Positions 34,206 through 44,134 are shown, numbered from the stretch's first letter. The stretch: DNA of 64,000 nucleotides from Roseiarcus sp963761435 (GCA_963761435.1 CAVXHJ010000025.1:62001-126000); one strand, 5' to 3'. Program-made: numbers and translations. The notes: generated by a model from the letters alone, not told the origin.

Positions 34206-35597
34206 ATGACCACAGCAACCATGCACGAGCCGCAGGGCCGGCGTCAGACCAGGATCGCGGCCGCCAGCGGCTGGATCGGCTCGGCGCTCGAATATTATGA
34301 CTTCTTCATCTATGCGACCGCCGCCTCGCTCGTCTTTCCGCAAATCTTCTTCCCGTCGACCAACCCGACCGTCGCCATCGTCGCGTCGCTGGCGACCTAT
34401 GGGGTCGGCTATGTCGCGAGGCCGATCGGCGCCTTCGTGCTCGGCCATCTGGGCGACACTCACGGGCGCAAGAATGTGCTCCTGATCTGCCTCGTCCTCA
34501 TGGGCCTCTCGACGATGGCGGTCGGGCTGCTTCCAACCTATTCGCAGGTCGGCGTGTGGGCGCCGGTCCTGCTCGTGGTCTTGCGGCTGATCCAGGGATT
34601 TGCGGTCGCGGGCGAGATCTCGGGCGCGAGCTCGATGATCCTCGAACATTCGCCGTTCGGCCGGCGCGGCTACTTCGCCAGCTTCACCCTGCAGGGCGTG
34701 CAGGCGGGACAGATCCTGGCGGCGGCGGTGTTTCTGCCGCTGAGCTACGGCCTTTCCAACGAGGCCTTCGCCGCCTGGGGCTGGCGTATTCCGTTCCTGC
34801 TCAGCGTTGTCGTGCTGATCGCCGGCTATATCATCCGGCGCGAGGTCGACGAGACGCCGGCGTTCACCGAAGAGCGGGGGCACGGCGATGTGCCCAAGGC
34901 CCCGGTGATCGACGCGATCACCAACCATGGACCGGACATGCTGCGGGTCATCTGCATGGCGCTGATGAACGTCATTCCGGTGGTGGCGACGATTTTCGGC
35001 GCCGCCTACGCCGTGCAGCCCGCCTACGGCGTCGGCATGGACAAGACCGTCTATCTCTGGATCCCGGTGATCGGCAACATCGTCGCCATCGTTGTGATCC
35101 CCTTCGTCGGCAACCTGTCCGACCGGATCGGGCGGCGAACGCCGATCATCGTTGGATCGCTCGTCGCCGGCCTGCTGACCTTCGCCTATCTCTACGCCAT
35201 CAGCGTCAAGAATGTGCCGCTGGCGTTCGTGATCTCGATCCTGATGTGGGGCGTCGTCTATCAGGGGTATAACGCGGTCTTTCCGAGCTTCTATCCCGAG
35301 CTGTTCCCGACCCGCGCCCGCGTTTCCGGCATGGCGATCGCGCAGAACGTCGGCACGATGCTGACCGCGCTCCTGCCCGCGCTGTTCGCGAGCGTCGCGC
35401 CTCCCGGCTCCGCAAACGTGCCCCTGACCGTCGGCGCGTTGGCCTTCGGCGTCACCATCATTGCTTCGATCGCCTGCTGGAGCGCGCGGGAGACCTACCG
35501 CGTCCATCTCAACGATCTCGGCGAACCCGGCGCGCCGTCGGTCGACAAAGTCGAGTACGATCGCCTGCGCCAGCAGAGCATTGCCTCCGCGGCGTGA
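34206..35597 (+). CDS. MFS transporter of the metabolite:H+ symporter (ShiA-like) family
   Basis: 463 residues, twelve predicted helices. The MHS-family opening ASGWIGSALEYYDFFIYATA, the loop GHLGDTHGRKNVLLICLVLM between helices 2 and 3, RLIQGFAVAGEISGASSMIL and GNLSDRIGRRTPIIVG identify the group that imports shikimate, alpha-ketoglutarate, proline or aromatic acids with protons. In this operon shikimate, quinate or protocatechuate is the probable cargo. A strong GGAGGAA lies before the ATG at 34206. Confidence 0.88.
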   Translation: MTTATMHEPQGRRQTRIAAASGWIGSALEYYDFFIYATAASLVFPQIFFPSTNPTVAIVASLATYGVGYVARPIGAFVLGHLGDTHGRKNVLLICLVLMGLSTMAVGLLPTYSQVGVWAPVLLVVLRLIQGFAVAGEISGASSMILEHSPFGRRGYFASFTLQGVQAGQILAAAVFLPLSYGLSNEAFAAWGWRIPFLLSVVVLIAGYIIRREVDETPAFTEERGHGDVPKAPVIDAITNHGPDMLRVICMALMNVIPVVATIFGAAYAVQPAYGVGMDKTVYLWIPVIGNIVAIVVIPFVGNLSDRIGRRTPIIVGSLVAGLLTFAYLYAISVKNVPLAFVISILMWGVVYQGYNAVFPSFYPELFPTRARVSGMAIAQNVGTMLTALLPALFASVAPPGSANVPLTVGALAFGVTIIASIACWSARETYRVHLNDLGEPGAPSVDKVEYDRLRQQSIASAA

Positions 35598-35679
35598 CCG
35601 GGTCTATGAAGTCGATGCGCACGACGATTTTCCGCGGCGCGACAAGGCGCCGCGGGCGGAGGGCCGGAAGGAGGAAGCG

Positions 35680-36363
35680 ATGACTGAACTCGGCGTCGTC
35701 AGACGCAAGGTCAAGCGCGCCGAACGCGCCGCCGTCGAAGCGCTCGGGCGATGCGGGGTCGCGACCGTGCACGAGGCGATGGGGCGCGTCGGGCTGATGA
35801 AGCCCTACATGCGGCCGATCTACCCGGGCGCCCTGATCTCCGGAACAGCGGTGACGGTTCTGCTTCATCCCGGCGACAATTGGATGATGCATGTCGTCGG
35901 CGAACAGATCGAACCGGGCGACATCGTCGTCGCGGCGATCACGGCCGACTGCACCGACGGCTACTTCGGCGATCTCCTCGCGACCAGCTTCATGGCGCGC
36001 GGCGCCAGGGGCCTCATCATCGACGCCGGCGTGCGCGACGTGAAGACGCTGACCGAGATGGGCTTTCCGGTCTGGAGCAAATGCGTGAGCGCCAAGGGGA
36101 CGGTCAAGTCGACGCTCGGCTCGGTCAACATTCCGGTCGTCTGCGCGGGCGCGCTGGTGAATCCGGGCGATGCGATCGTCGCTGACGACGACGGGGTCGT
36201 TGTCGTGCCGGCCGCCTGGGCGGAGAAGACCGCTGACGCCGCGGCGGCCCGCGAAGCCAACGAGGGCGACAAACGAGCCAAGCTCGCCGCCGGCGTGCTG
36301 GGACTCGACATGTACAACATGCGCGAGCCGCTCGCCAAAGCCGGCCTCAAATACATCGACTGA
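35680..36363 (+). CDS. ligK: 4-carboxy-4-hydroxy-2-oxoadipate aldolase / oxaloacetate decarboxylase LigK
   Basis: 227 residues of the RraA-like fold used by class II pyruvate aldolases. Marks are GVATVHEAMGRVGLMKPYMR, the metal/pyruvate site AITADCTDGYFGDLLATSFM and ARGLIIDAGVRDVKTLTEMG (Asp-Arg pattern), and VNPGDAIVADDDGVVVVPAA. It splits 4-carboxy-4-hydroxy-2-oxoadipate into pyruvate and oxaloacetate, the last step of protocatechuate 4,5-cleavage. AAGGAGGAAG before the ATG is the strongest ribosome-binding site in the operon. The frame is intact. Confidence 0.92.
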   Translation: MTELGVVRRKVKRAERAAVEALGRCGVATVHEAMGRVGLMKPYMRPIYPGALISGTAVTVLLHPGDNWMMHVVGEQIEPGDIVVAAITADCTDGYFGDLLATSFMARGARGLIIDAGVRDVKTLTEMGFPVWSKCVSAKGTVKSTLGSVNIPVVCAGALVNPGDAIVADDDGVVVVPAAWAEKTADAAAAREANEGDKRAKLAAGVLGLDMYNMREPLAKAGLKYID

Positions 36364-36378
36364 AAGAGCGCCCCGAAA

Positions 36379-37327
36379 GTGAACGCTGCAGTGAAGCCCG
36401 TCAGCGGGCCGTTCGAGAAGACGCAGGGCTGGCTCGACTGGTTCGATCGCCCGAGCAAGCCGCGCTTTTCGCTTCCCGCGGGCAGCGTCGACGCCCATTG
36501 CCATGTGTTCGGCCCGGGCGCTGAGTTCCCTTACGCGCCCGAGCGCAAATATACGCCCTGCGACGCCAGCAAGGCGCAATTGTTCGGCTTACGCGATCAT
36601 CTCGGTTTCTCGCGCAACGTCGTCGTCCAGGCGACCTGCCACGGCGCCGACAACAGCGCCATGGTCGACGCCTTGCGCGCGAGCGGGGGCAGGGCGCGCG
36701 GCGTCGCGACCGTCAGACGCAGCATCACCGACGGCGAACTCAAGCGGCTTCATGAGGCCGGCGTGCGCGGCGTCAGGTTCAATTTCGTCAAGCGGCTCGT
36801 CGATTTCACGCCGAAGGACGAACTGATCGAGATCGCCGGCCGCATCGTCGAGCGCGACTGGCATGTCGTGGTCTATTTCGAGGCGGCCGACCTGCCGGAA
36901 CTGATCGACTTCTTCACCGCGCTGCCGACGACCGTCGTCGTCGACCACATGGGCCGCCCGGACGTGACGAAGCCGGTCGACGGACCCGAGTTCTCGCGCT
37001 TCCTCAAGTTCATGGACGACTACGAGAACGTCTGGTGCAAGGCGACCTGCCCCGAGCGCCTGTCGGTTTCCGGTCCGCCCGCGCTGAATGGCGAGCGACA
37101 CGCCTATCGCGACGTGGTTCCGTTCGCGCGCAAGGTGGTCGAGGAATTTCCGGACCGGGTGCTCTGGGGCACCGACTGGCCGCATCCCAACCTCAAGGGC
37201 CACATGCCCGACGACGGGCTCCTCGTCGATTTCATTCCCGGAGATCGCGACCGCGCCCGACCTGCAGGAGAGCCTCCTGGTCGACAATCCGATGCGGCTC
37301 TACTGGCCCGATGAAACGAAAGGCTGA
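36379..37327 (+). CDS. ligI: 2-pyrone-4,6-dicarboxylate lactonase LigI (frame break near the end)
   Basis: Hydrolyses 2-pyrone-4,6-dicarboxylate to 4-oxalomesaconate. GTG start. Amidohydrolase_2 fold with the family opening LPAGSVDAHCHVFGPG, then VVVDHMGRPDVTKPVDGPEF, WCKATCPERLSVSGPP and WGTDWPHPNLKGHMPDDG. After LLVDFIP one extra base near 37242 shifts the frame; without it the protein ends EIATAPDLQESLLVDNPMRL and YWPDETKG at 37327, 315 residues in all. As read it stops at 37314 with an unrelated tail. ligA starts 5 bases after the true stop. Confidence 0.9.
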
Positions 37328-37332
37328 CGCCC

Positions 37333-37746
37333 ATGGCGCTCGACAAGGAGTTCAAGGAAATCCCCGGCACGATCGTCTTCGACGCCGATCAATCGCGCAA
37401 GGGCTACTGGCTCAACCAGTTCTGCATGTCGTTGATGAAGGCCGACAACCGCGCCCGTTTCAAGGCCAACGAGCGCGCCTATCTCGACGAGTGGAAAATG
37501 TCCGAGGAGCAGAAGCAGGCGGTCCTCGCCCGCGATCTCAACCGCATGATGGCGCTCGGCGGCAACATCTATTTCCTGTCGAAGATCGGCGCGACCGACG
37601 GCAAGAGCTTTCAGCAGATGGCGGGCTCGATGACCGGCATGACCGAGCAGGAATACCGCGACATGATGATCAAGGGCGGCCGGAAGATCGAGGGAAACCG
37701 CAAGATCGGCGAGGGCGGCGACGCCCAGCGTCCCGAGAAGAAGTGA
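37333..37746 (+). CDS. ligA: protocatechuate 4,5-dioxygenase alpha subunit LigA
   Basis: 137 residues, all-helical small subunit that lines the active site of LigB. Typical sequence: FDADQSRKGYWLNQFCMSLM, NERAYLDEWKMSEEQKQAVL, NRMMALGGNIYFLSKIGATD and SMTGMTEQEYRDMMIKGGRK. With LigB it opens the protocatechuate ring between C4 and C5 using Fe(II) and oxygen. The frame is intact; ligB follows after 36 bases. Confidence 0.95.
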   Translation: MALDKEFKEIPGTIVFDADQSRKGYWLNQFCMSLMKADNRARFKANERAYLDEWKMSEEQKQAVLARDLNRMMALGGNIYFLSKIGATDGKSFQQMAGSMTGMTEQEYRDMMIKGGRKIEGNRKIGEGGDAQRPEKK

Positions 37747-37782
37747 CGCTCTTCTGACCCCGCCGGCAAAGGACGTCTGAAC

Positions 37783-38642
37783 ATGGCCCGTATCACAGCC
37801 TCCCTCTACACCTCGCACATCCCCGCCGTCGGCGCCGCCTTCGATCTCGGCAAGACCAGGGAAGATTATTGGAAGCCGGTCTTCGCCGGCTACGACTTCG
37901 ACAAAGAGTGGATGAAGACGCACAAGCCCGACGTGATCTTCCTTGTCTATAACGATCACGCCACCGCCTTCAGCCTGCAGATGATCCCCACTTTCGCCAT
38001 CATGACCGGGCCGGAATTTTCTCCCGCCGACGAAGGCTACGGCGCCCGTCCGGTGCCGAAAGTCATCGGCGATCCGGAGCTTGCCTCGCATATCGCCTCC
38101 GAGGTGATCCAGCAGGATTTCGACCTCACCATGGTCAACGAGATCGACGTCGACCACGGCCTCACCGTGCCGCTCTCCTGCGTCTTCGGCGAGGTCAAGC
38201 AATGGCCGGCGAAGATCATTCCCTTCGCCGTCAACGTCGTGCAGCATCCGGTGCCCTCCGGGGCGCGCTGCTTTGCGCTGGGCAGGCGATCGGCAAGGCG
38301 ATCGCGAGCTACCCCGAGGACATCAACGTCCATATCTGGGGCACCGGCGGCATGAGCCACCAGCTTCAGGGGCCGCGCGCCGGCCTCATCAACAAGAAGT
38401 GGGATAACGACTTCCTCGACCGGCTGATCGACGACCCCAAGGGCCTCGCGAAGATGCCGAACATCGATTACGTCCGCGAGGCGGGCAGCGAGGGCATCGA
38501 GCTGGTGATGTGGCTGATCGCCCGCGGCGCGATGGCGGATGTCGTCTCAGGCGGCCCAAAGCCGAAGGTCGCGCACCGCTTCTATCACGTGCCCGCATCG
38601 AACACCGCGGTCGGGCATCTGATTTTGGAGAACGCCGCTTGA
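37783..38642 (+). pseudogene. ligB: protocatechuate 4,5-dioxygenase beta subunit LigB, one-base frameshift
   Basis: Catalytic Fe(II) subunit of the extradiol (type II) dioxygenase. Metal ligands are the His in TASLYTSHIPAVGAAFD and in VIFLVYNDHATAFSLQM, with a Glu later. VVQHPVPSGARCFALG is followed by a missing C near 38282; restoring it gives QAIGKAIASYPEDINVHIWG, then GTGGMSHQLQGPRAGLINKK with the catalytic His region, to the end at 38642 (286 residues). As read the first frame ends at 38355. Partner of LigA. The simplest reading is a sequencing deletion, because the pathway genes around it are otherwise preserved. Confidence 0.92.
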
Positions 38643-38652
38643 TACGTCTGCT

Positions 38653-38745
38653 CCGTCATTGCGAGGAGCGTAGCGACGAAGCAATCCAGAAGTGCACAGG
38701 GCGCCCTGCCACCCCTGGATTGCTTCGCTCCGCTCGCAATGACGG
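38653..38745. repeat. long hairpin repeat of family B between ligB and ligC
   Basis: Inverted ends CCGTCATTGCGAG (38653-38665) and CTCGCAATGACGG (38733-38745) enclose a second inverted pair GAAGCAATCCAG (38678-38689) and CTGGATTGCTTC (38715-38726), giving one long imperfect stem of about 90 bases. It lies inside the operon, so its RNA form would separate ligA-ligB from ligC. Confidence 0.85.
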
Positions 38746-38778
38746 GCCGGGCCGGCCTCAAGCCTTCGGAGATCGGTA

Positions 38779-39731
38779 ATGACCAAGACCATCAAAGTCG
38801 CGCTGGCCGGCGCCGGCGCCTTTGGCCTCAAGCACCTCGACGCGATCAAGGAGATCGACGGGGTCGAGGCGGTCTCGCTCGTCGGGCGCGAACTCGACAA
38901 GACCAAGGAGGCGGCGGCGAAATACGGCGTCGGTCATGTCACGACCGACCTCGCCGAGAGCCTCAAAGTGCCGGGACTTGACGCCGTCATTCTCGCCACC
39001 CCGACGCAAATGCACGCCGAGCAGGCGCTCGCGTGCCTCAAGGCCGGAAAGCATGTGCAGGTCGAGATTCCGCTCGCCGATAGCCTGAAAGGCGCCGAGG
39101 CCGTCGACGCCGAGCAGAAGAAAACCGGGCTCGTCGCCATGGTCGGCCACACCCGGCGCTTCAATCCGAGCCATCAGTTCGTGCGCCAGCGCATCCTCAA
39201 GAACGAGTTCCATATCCAGCAGATGGACGTGCAGACTTATTTTTTCCGCCGCACCAACATGAACGCGCTCGGTCAGGCGCGGAGCTGGACCGACCACCTG
39301 CTCTGGCATCACGCCGCCCACACCGTCGACCTCTTCGCCTATCAGGCGCGCTCGCCGATCGTGAAGGCTAACGCGCTGCAAGGGCCGATCCACCCGACGC
39401 TCGGCATCGCCATGGACATGAGCATCCAGCTCAAGGCGGAGAATGGCGCGATCTGCACGCTGTCGCTGTCGTTCAACAACGAGGGGCCGCTCGGCACCTT
39501 CTTCCGCTACATCGGCGACACCGCGACCTATATCGCCCGCTACGACGATCTCTTCACCGGCAAGGACGAGAAGATCGACGTGAGCAAAGTCGCGGTGTCG
39601 ATGAACGGCATCGAGCTGCAGGACCGCGAGTTCTTCGCCGCCATCCGCGAGGGCCGCGAGCCCAACGCCAGCGTCGCGCAGGTGCTGCCGTGCTACCGCG
39701 TGCTGGCGGGCTCGAGAAGCGGATGGGGTGA
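38779..39731 (+). CDS. ligC: 4-carboxy-2-hydroxymuconate-6-semialdehyde dehydrogenase LigC (frame break at C-terminus)
   Basis: Oxidises the LigAB product, as its hemiacetal, to 2-pyrone-4,6-dicarboxylate with NAD(P). GFO/IDH/MocA fold: VALAGAGAFGLKHLDAIKEI (GxGxxG), LATPTQMHAEQALACLKAGK with HVQVEIP (EKP-type motif reads VEIP), VGHTRRFNPSHQFVRQRIL, WTDHLLWHHAAHTVDLFAYQ. One G is missing in a G-run near 39707; restored, the end reads CYRVLAGLEKRMG with stop at 39729-39731 (317 residues). As read, an unrelated tail runs to 39783. Last gene of the operon. Confidence 0.92.
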
Positions 39732-39779
39732 ACGTAAATCTGTCGCCTTGGGGGCTGGCGTCGCCCGTTTTAGAAGTCG

Positions 39780-40570
39780 CTAGTAGTAGTGGATGTGCAT
39801 GCCGCCATCGACCTGGATTGCAGCGCCGGTCGTGAACGGCAAGTCGCCCGCCGCCATCGTCGCGACGGCCCTCCCCACATCCTCCGGCGTTCCCCACCGG
39901 TTGATCGGCGTGAACCCTTCCTCCAACAGTTTGTCGAATCGCGCTTGCGCCGCGCCGGTCATGGGTGTGCGGATCAGGCCGGGGCGGACTTCGTAGACGG
40001 CAATGCCGTGCGGCGCGAGACGCACCGCGTAAAGCTTCGCCATCATCGCAATGGCCGCCTTCGACATCGCATATTCGCCGCGTTCCGGAGCGGCGATTGC
40101 GGCGTTTGACGAGGAGATGAGAAGATCACGCTTCGCGAGCTTTCGGGGAAGTCTCCTGCAGCCGCCAACATTCTCCGGCAAACGGCTTGGGTAAGGAAAA
40201 ACGTTCCGCGCGTGTTCACGTCGAAGTTGAGGTCGAAGCTCTCGACAGAAATATCCAAAAGATCGCCACGCGACTTCACCGAAACGCCCGCGTTGTTGAC
40301 GAGGCAATCGACGCGGCCGAAGGCGTCAAAGATCGAGGCGACGAAGCGTGGGTGATCGTCGAGGTCCGCGATATCTCCGGTCACGAAAGCCAAACGCGCG
40401 CCCGAGGCCGCACGGGCCGCTAAATTCTCGGCGACGCCTCTATCTTCGGCTCGGTCGCAGACAACGACGTCGAAGCCGCGCTGGGTGAGAGAGACGACAA
40501 TCCCTCCACCTATGCCGCCCAAGCCGCCAGTTACGACAGCGACTTTGCCAGCTTCACGCACATCAGCCAC
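39780..40570 (-). pseudogene. short-chain dehydrogenase/reductase, frameshifted
   Basis: SDR with NAD(P) site VAVVTGGLGGIGGGIVVSLT, NNAGVSVKSRG and, in a second frame, the catalytic YAMSKAAIAMMAKLYAVRLA (YxxxK) and the ending TTGAAIQVDGGMHIHYY. The pieces join if two bases (TC) are removed near 40117-40125 in SVIF/ISSSNAAIAAPERGEY, giving about 262 residues. A FabG-type 3-ketoacyl reductase or sugar dehydrogenase role is possible; nothing fixes the substrate. Convergent with ligC. Confidence 0.82.
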
Positions 40571-40791
40571 CGGCGCCCCCGGGGGCGCGGATGTCGAAGT
40601 CGCGGACGGCGTCGGTCAATTGGCTGGAGCCATCCGGCTGGACCGGTTCCCCAATTCGAACGTAATCCACGGGGTCCTCCTGGCTTCGCCCATTGGGCGC
40701 CTGATCAATTCCGGCGCCTGATCTTAGCGCGTCGCAACACGCCAGTCTCGATATGGACCGGTGCCTTGGAAGGGGCCCGCGCTCCCCGCCG

Positions 40792-41997
40792 TCACCTCAA
40801 TTCGGCGGTGAACTTCTGGATCTTCGCGCAAGCCGTCTCGAGCTTGTCGAGCGAGGTCGCGTAGGAGACGCGGAAGTTCGGCCCCTGGCCGAAGGCGCTG
40901 CCCTGGACGGCGGCGATCGCCTTCCTCTTCCAGAAGCTCGGTGACGAAATCGACGTCGCTCTCGATCACCTTGCCCGACGGCGCCTTTTTGCCGATCGCG
41001 CCGGCGCAGGACGGATAGACGTAGAACGCGCCCTCCGGCTTCGGGCATTGCAGGTATTTCGCCTGGCTCGAGCATCGAGACGACGAGGTCGCGCCGTTCC
41101 TCGAACGCCTTGCGACGCACGGGAATGAAGTCCTGCGGCCCGTTGAGCGCCTCGACCGACGCCCATTGCGCGACCGTGCAGGCGCCCGAGGTCTGCTGGC
41201 CCTGCACCATGTCCATCGCCTTGATGAGCTCGGGCGGCCCGGCGGCGTAGCCGATCCGCCAGCCGGTCATCGCATAGGCCTTCGAGACGCCGTTCATGGT
41301 CAGCGTGCGCGGCTTCAACGCCGGCTCGACCTGCACCGGCGTCGTGAACACGAAGTCGCCATAAGTCAGATGCTCGTACATGTCGTCGGTCAGCACCCAC
41401 ACGTGCGGGTGACGCATCAAGCACTTCGGTGAGCGCCTTGAGTTCGTCGCGCGTATAGGCCGCGCCGGTCGGGTTCGACGGCGAGTTGAGGATCACCCAC
41501 TTGGTGCGCGGCGTGATCGCGCGCTCGAGGTCCTCGGGCTGGAGCTTGAAGCCGTTCTCGATCGTGGTCGGCACGATGACCGGGTCGCCCCAGTTGATCG
41601 CCACCATCTCGGGATAGCTCACCCAGAACGGCGCGGGGATGATGACCTCGTCGCCCTTGTTCATCGTCACCAGGAAGGCGTTGTAGAGGATCTGCTTGCC
41701 CCCCGTCGCCACGATGGTGTCGGACGCCTTGTAGTCGAGCCCGTTCTCGCGGGCGAACTTGGCCGCGATCGCCTCGCGCAAGGGCGGGATGCCGAGCACG
41801 GGGGGATACTTGGTCTCGCCGCGCCTGATCGCCTCGATCGCCGCCTGCTTGATGTTGTCGGGCGTGTCGAAGTCCGGCTCGCCGACCGACAGCGAAATGA
41901 CGTCGCGCCCCTTGGCTTTGAGGTCGCGCGCCTTCTGCGTCACCGTCATGGTGGCGGAGGGCTTCACGCGAGAGAGGACGTCGGCGAGGAATGCCAT
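40792..41997 (-). pseudogene. aspC: aspartate aminotransferase (class I/II), three frame breaks
   Basis: PLP-dependent enzyme linking aspartate/oxaloacetate and glutamate/2-oxoglutarate. The first frame has VISLSVGEPDFDTPDNIKQA, NGFKLQPEDLERAITPRTKW and LNSPSNPTGAAYTRDELKAL; the second the PLP lysine in LTMNGVSKAYAMTGWRIGYA; the third PKPEGAFYVYPSCAGAIGKK; the fourth GSAFGQGPNFRVSYATSLDK to the stop at 40792. Extra bases near 41422, 41064 and 40923 explain the shifts. Repaired length is 400 residues, exactly normal. Three one-base insertions in a housekeeping gene argue for sequencing error. Confidence 0.9.
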
Positions 41998-42177
41998 GGG
42001 AACGGAGAGCCTTTCCGATGCGGGGGATTTGGGCGGCGCAACATAGTGAGGCGAGCGCCCAACGGCAACCGATTTGCGGACGCGGGACGCCGGCCTCTCG
42101 GCCGCCCCGTCTTTGGGGCGCGCTTGATTTCGCCCATTTGGGGTATTATGTTGGCCCAATCGGTCCAGGAGGACGCC

Positions 42178-42631
42178 ATGCTATCGAACTACGACGCCAA
42201 GGCGGTGGCCGAGGTCTTGGGCCTCGTCCTTTTGCGGGCGTCCAGGCCGTCCTCGGTTTCCTACGTCTTGATCGAGAAGGCGGTCGAAGGGGGCCTTCCC
42301 CGCAACGCTCTCCGGCACGTCGCGGAATTGATCGCCGGGGGCGACAAGGCGAAGGCCTCGGCGTTGGAGCGGACCATCGTGCCCAAGACGACCCTCGAGC
42401 GTCGCGAGAACAAGCTCTCGCCTCAGGAGAGCGAGCGCACGGAGCGCATTGCCCGACTTTTTGTCCACGCGCGCCGCGCCCTCGGCACGGAGGCCGAAGC
42501 GCGAGAGTTCATGACGGCTCCGCATCCCGAGCTTGAGCGCCGCAGCCCGATCGAAGCCGCGAAAACCGATCTCGGCGACCCGCCGCGCCGAGCAGATTCT
42601 CAACGCGCTCGAATACGGGTTGGCTGTCTGA
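42178..42631 (+). pseudogene. DUF2384 (ParS/MbcA-like) antitoxin, one-base frameshift
   Basis: About 150 residues when repaired. N-terminal helical Xre-like part (MLSNYDAKAVAEVLGLVLLR, RNALRHVAELIAGGD) and a C-terminal DUF2384 domain with ESERTERIARLFVHARRALG. One extra base near 42573 pushes the last part out of frame; corrected, it ends RRAEQILNALEYGLAV, the standard DUF2384 ending, at 42631. It would neutralise the RES-domain toxin encoded next and repress the operon. AGGAGG before the ATG supports the start. Confidence 0.82.
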
Positions 42632-43100
42632 GCGCTGCGCCCCTCAAGCTGTGGCGAATCGTCACCGGCTCCCACCCGGTCTGGTCGGCGGAGGGCGCTC
42701 GCCTGTTCGGCCAGCGATGGAATCCGCCGGGACTGAATGCGATCTATTCCGGAACCAGCTTCGCCGTCTGCCTGGTCGAGATTCTGGTGCATGCCAATCG
42801 CAAGTCGCCCCCGAGCGCCGCGCGATTTGTCGAGGCCGCCGCGCCCGGCGACGTTTCTCGCGAGGCGTTCGTTCCCGCCGCCCATCCCGGTTGGGACAAT
42901 CTGCACGATTTGTCGGTCGCCCAGGCTTTCGGCCGCAATTGGATCCAAAGCCGAAGGTCCGCTTGCTGATCGTTCCCTCGATCGTCACCGCCGGGCGCGA
43001 CACGAACGTCGTCGTCAATCCCGATCACCCCGACGCCGCGCGAATCTCGGTCGGCCCGGAGACGCCCGTCGCTCTCGATCGACGGCTGTTTGGGCCATAG
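42628..43100 (+). pseudogene. RES-domain toxin, one-base frameshift
   Basis: RES toxins (ParT/MbcT) act on NAD+ or ADP-ribosylate targets. The first part reads LKLWRIVTGSHPVWSAEGAR, LFGQRWNPPGLNAIYSGTSF and AVCLVEILVHANRK, containing the conserved Arg, Tyr, Ser and Glu set. A missing C near 42951 breaks the frame; restored, it continues PKVRLLIVPSIVTAGRDTNV and NPDHPDAARI to the stop at 43100 (about 157 residues). No clear ATG or GTG is seen at the junction with the antitoxin stop; CTG at 42628 is in frame, so the start is uncertain. Confidence 0.8.
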
Positions 43101-43114
43101 AGCCGCCGTCGGGC

Positions 43115-43858
43115 TCACGCGTTCGTGCCTCCGTCCACCGTCAGGCTCGCGCCGGTGATGTAAGCGGCCTCCGGGCCGGCGACGAACGCCACCAGCGCCG
43201 CGACGTCGTCCACGCTGCCGTAGCGATTGAGCGCCGTGTTCGCCTTTTGCGGGACGGCCCAATCGCCGGAAGCGGGATTGAGTTCCGTATCGATTGGTCC
43301 CGGCTGAATGTTGTTGACCGTGATGCCGCGGTCGCCCACTTCGCGGGCTAGCCCTTGCGCGAACATTTTGATCGCGCCCTTGGTGGCGGCATAGGCCACG
43401 AGGCCCGGCGTCATCATGCGCTCGCCAACGCACGAGCCGATCAGGATGATGCGGCCGCCATCGTTCATGCGCTTGAGCGCCGCCTGGGTGGCAATGAAAG
43501 CCCCGCGCAGGTTGAGATCAATCACGAGGTCGAGCTCCTCGAGCGTCGCCTCTTCGAATTTCTTCGGGATCGCCGTGCCGGCGTTGTTCACGAACATGTC
43601 GAGCTTGCCGAGCGTCGCGACCGTCTTTTCGACCGCCGCGGCGACCCGATCGGCGGCAGTTGCGTCCGCCTGCAACGCGATCGCCTTGCCGCCGGCGCGC
43701 TTGATCGCCTCGACGACCAACGCCGCGCCGTCCGCTCCTTTCGTGTAGGTGATGGCGACTGCGGCGCCCTCGGAGGCCAGCCGTTTGGCGATCGCCGCCC
43801 CAATTCCGCGCGACCCCCCGGTCACGAGCGCAACTTTGCCTTCAAGCGTCTTCGACAT
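43115..43858 (-). CDS. short-chain dehydrogenase/reductase (FabG/glucose-dehydrogenase-like)
   Basis: 247 residues, intact. NAD(P) site VALVTGGSRGIGAAIAKRLA, NNAGTAIPKKFEE, catalytic Ser in IILIGSCVGERMMTPG and the YAATKGAIKMFAQGLARE motif (YxxxK), ending ITGASLTVDGGTNA. Close to quinone or xenobiotic reductases of the 3-oxoacyl-ACP-reductase-like group; substrate unknown. Divergent from a LysR gene at 44135, the usual arrangement of a LysR-controlled enzyme. Confidence 0.88.
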   Translation of the reverse strand: MSKTLEGKVALVTGGSRGIGAAIAKRLASEGAAVAITYTKGADGAALVVEAIKRAGGKAIALQADATAADRVAAAVEKTVATLGKLDMFVNNAGTAIPKKFEEATLEELDLVIDLNLRGAFIATQAALKRMNDGGRIILIGSCVGERMMTPGLVAYAATKGAIKMFAQGLAREVGDRGITVNNIQPGPIDTELNPASGDWAVPQKANTALNRYGSVDDVAALVAFVAGPEAAYITGASLTVDGGTNA

Positions 43859-44134
43859 TTGCGATTTCCGTTCCAGATTATACGTCAAGCCGGCGCCCCC
43901 ATCGGAGCGCAGCTATGCTCAGGAGATCACGCTTGACCGCGGCGTCTTGGCGTGGCGACCGCTCGCGTTCAGGCGTGCGGTCCAATTCCGGTTATGAGCC
44001 CCCGCATCCTTCAGAGATCGGCTTGGATTGGGCCCGCGACCGGATACGATCACCCCCGCAAAATCTAGCGCGACCTGGCGCCGGTGAAAAAGACTTTGTA
44101 TGTTCATGGCTATGCTTGGGAGAGATAGAGGCTG

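Noticed and set aside
40568..40588. Palindromic GGCGCCCCCGGGGGCGC near the SDR start as a terminator
   Set aside because: There is no T-run and it overlaps the start of the SDR gene.
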